Source: a virus
Virus record (IMG/VR): IMGVR_UViG_3300002460_000002
Location: 2,247 to 66,246 of that record
Length of the DNA stretch: 64,000 bases
Strand: one strand, 5' to 3'
A program made the translations under genes and the position numbers. Under the pieces are notes generated by a model. It was not told the DNA's origin and made no database searches. It saw only the letters and a program-made list of their open reading frames with translations. Shown here piece by piece: positions 62,892-64,000 of this stretch; the first letter of the stretch is position 1; each line of letters opens with the position of its first letter.

Positions 62892-64000
62892 GTGTCTCTC
62901 GCCAATCAGGTCGTAGAGTCCTTCAACAACGCTGCTGGCGTCACGTTATCCAGGGGCATGATCGTCCAAGGGACGACCGGTGCTCGACAGACGTTGTTGG
63001 CTCAAGCTAATACGTCAGCCAACTTGGCGTCGATCATCGGCGTCGCGAACAACCAGACCGGGCCGGGCGGGCGCTACTTCGCAACCATTGCGGGTGAAGT
63101 AGAGGTTTTGCTCGAGACTGGATTGACCCCGACCGCGACGCAGATCGTGTACGTGTCTGCTTCCGTGGCCGGACGTGGGACGACAGCGGCGCCGGTGCTG
63201 GCGGTTTCGATCGGCATGATCACGGACGCGTCTTCGTATTCGCTCAGCGGCCGGGTGATGGTTTCGTTGTTCGCGCCGAATGCGACGTCAAGCATGAATT
63301 GGGATCCGAATTCGGTTCGTTACATGGCGGTCAGCTATGCGAACGGAAGCGATTCCAATTTAGGTTACTCCGACGTTTCAATGGCTGCTGCAGGCGCTGT
63401 TGCACTCAAAACACTGACGGCGCTCACAACTAAGTTGCCCGTCATCGGGGCGGGTCGGAAAGTCGTCATTGCGATCGAATCACGTGCGGCCGGAGCCAAC
63501 TACCTCAAGCCAGACGGATTGACCAACGATGATTTGCTGCTGCTTGGCATCTACGGCTACGAAAAGATGTTAGTGCGCGGAACGATCACTGACGCGACCG
63601 CCGGATCGGTGGCCTTCGCCAATACCGCGGCCGACAAGCTCATGGCCGGGTTCATCCGTGCGCCGGGGACGAACACAGCTGGGTACAACGTCACCGTCAA
63701 CACATCAAATCGGCAGAAGACCGTCCAGCTTGCTGGTGGCGGCGCGGTGGCTCTTGCTACCAACTACACGTTCAGGTCGTTTCGGATCCGATTTGACTCG
63801 GCGACGACAACAGCGGGGCTCCGCAACGTCACGCGGCAGCTTTCGTTGGTGAGCGGCGCCGGAAACGTGTTTCATCTCGATGAGGATCTGCCAGCCGTGC
63901 CGGTGACCGGAAATTCCGGTGACGTTTTCTACATTGAGGCCGCAGGGGTTTCGGTAGCATCACTCAAGACCAGCATTCAGAACGTGCACAACTTCACAGT
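62892..64000 (+). CDS. Spike/fibre-like protein, C-terminus beyond window
   Basis: 369 residues visible from a GTG. The N-terminal domain is nearly identical to that of 60656-62875 (NQVVESFNNAAGVTLSRGMI, ETGLTPTATQIVYVSASVAG), including at the DNA level. After about residue 135 the two diverge, apart from scattered motifs such as GLRN near the end. This is a second spike with a different receptor-binding part, or an adaptor family. Confidence 0.7.
   Translation, partial: MSLANQVVESFNNAAGVTLSRGMIVQGTTGARQTLLAQANTSANLASIIGVANNQTGPGGRYFATIAGEVEVLLETGLTPTATQIVYVSASVAGRGTTAAPVLAVSIGMITDASSYSLSGRVMVSLFAPNATSSMNWDPNSVRYMAVSYANGSDSNLGYSDVSMAAAGAVALKTLTALTTKLPVIGAGRKVVIAIESRAAGANYLKPDGLTNDDLLLLGIYGYEKMLVRGTITDATAGSVAFANTAADKLMAGFIRAPGTNTAGYNVTVNTSNRQKTVQLAGGGAVALATNYTFRSFRIRFDSATTTAGLRNVTRQLSLVSGAGNVFHLDEDLPAVPVTGNSGDVFYIEAAGVSVASLKTSIQNVHNFT

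Overview
The window looks like part of a large, GC-rich double-stranded DNA phage (or phage-like replicon) genome. It carries a replication module (primase, SF3 helicase, family A DNA polymerase, RuvC-like resolvase, SF2 helicase, Cas4/RecB-like nuclease), phage nucleotide metabolism (ThyX, dCMP deaminase, HD phosphohydrolase), an adenine methyltransferase, an M15 endolysin, two paralogous spike-like proteins, many overlapping small genes and frequent GTG/TTG starts. I see no integrase, terminase, portal or recognisable major capsid gene, so essential parts may lie outside the window or be unfamiliar. The host is probably a high-GC Gram-negative bacterium; I cannot name it.

Layout. 1-7043 (minus): small membrane and basic proteins, then an overlapping operon with a ROK-like sugar kinase, a nucleotidyltransferase and glycosyltransferases. 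7123-9921 (plus): transglutaminase-like protease, small membrane proteins, a basic Cys-rich protein and a membrane-anchored protein with four peptidoglycan-binding-like repeats. 9924-10335: a five-spacer CRISPR array without cas genes. 10500-21231 (minus): glycan operons encoding glycosyltransferases, methyltransferases and an SGNH esterase, five of them sharing a TPR-like module, interrupted by one gene (13307-13804) with its own promoter and terminator. 21295-25287 (minus): lipoprotein and small hypotheticals. 25477-26757 (plus): DUF932 gene, terminator and an odd CAT-anticodon tRNA. 26758-29251 (minus): putative structural proteins. 29282-32950 (plus): small regulator and a HerA/FtsK-like ATPase. 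32972-34946: ribbon-helix-helix (RHH) repressor operon, endolysin and a DUF6527-like gene. 34981-35773: GC-rich repeats, a terminator and a 12-copy iteron region, the likely replication origin. 35880-51336 (plus): replication, recombination and nucleotide genes. 51399-57709 (plus): about 20 tiny translationally coupled genes, many with Arg-rich tails that double as the ribosome-binding site of the next gene. 57734-60518: thioredoxin-like gene, tRNA-like RNA, RHH gene, lipoprotein, papain-like protease, JAB protease, peptide deformylase. 60656-64000: spike paralogs.

Two regulatory themes run through the window. Many transcription units have a TTGAC-like -35, a 17-18 bp spacer and a -10 only 6-7 bp before the start codon, implying leaderless mRNAs. 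Tandem 8-bp GTTAGCNN boxes, first seen at the RHH gene 33714-33848, recur at other promoters and suggest a small regulon.

All functions are inferred by reading translated sequence and motifs; no database search was run.
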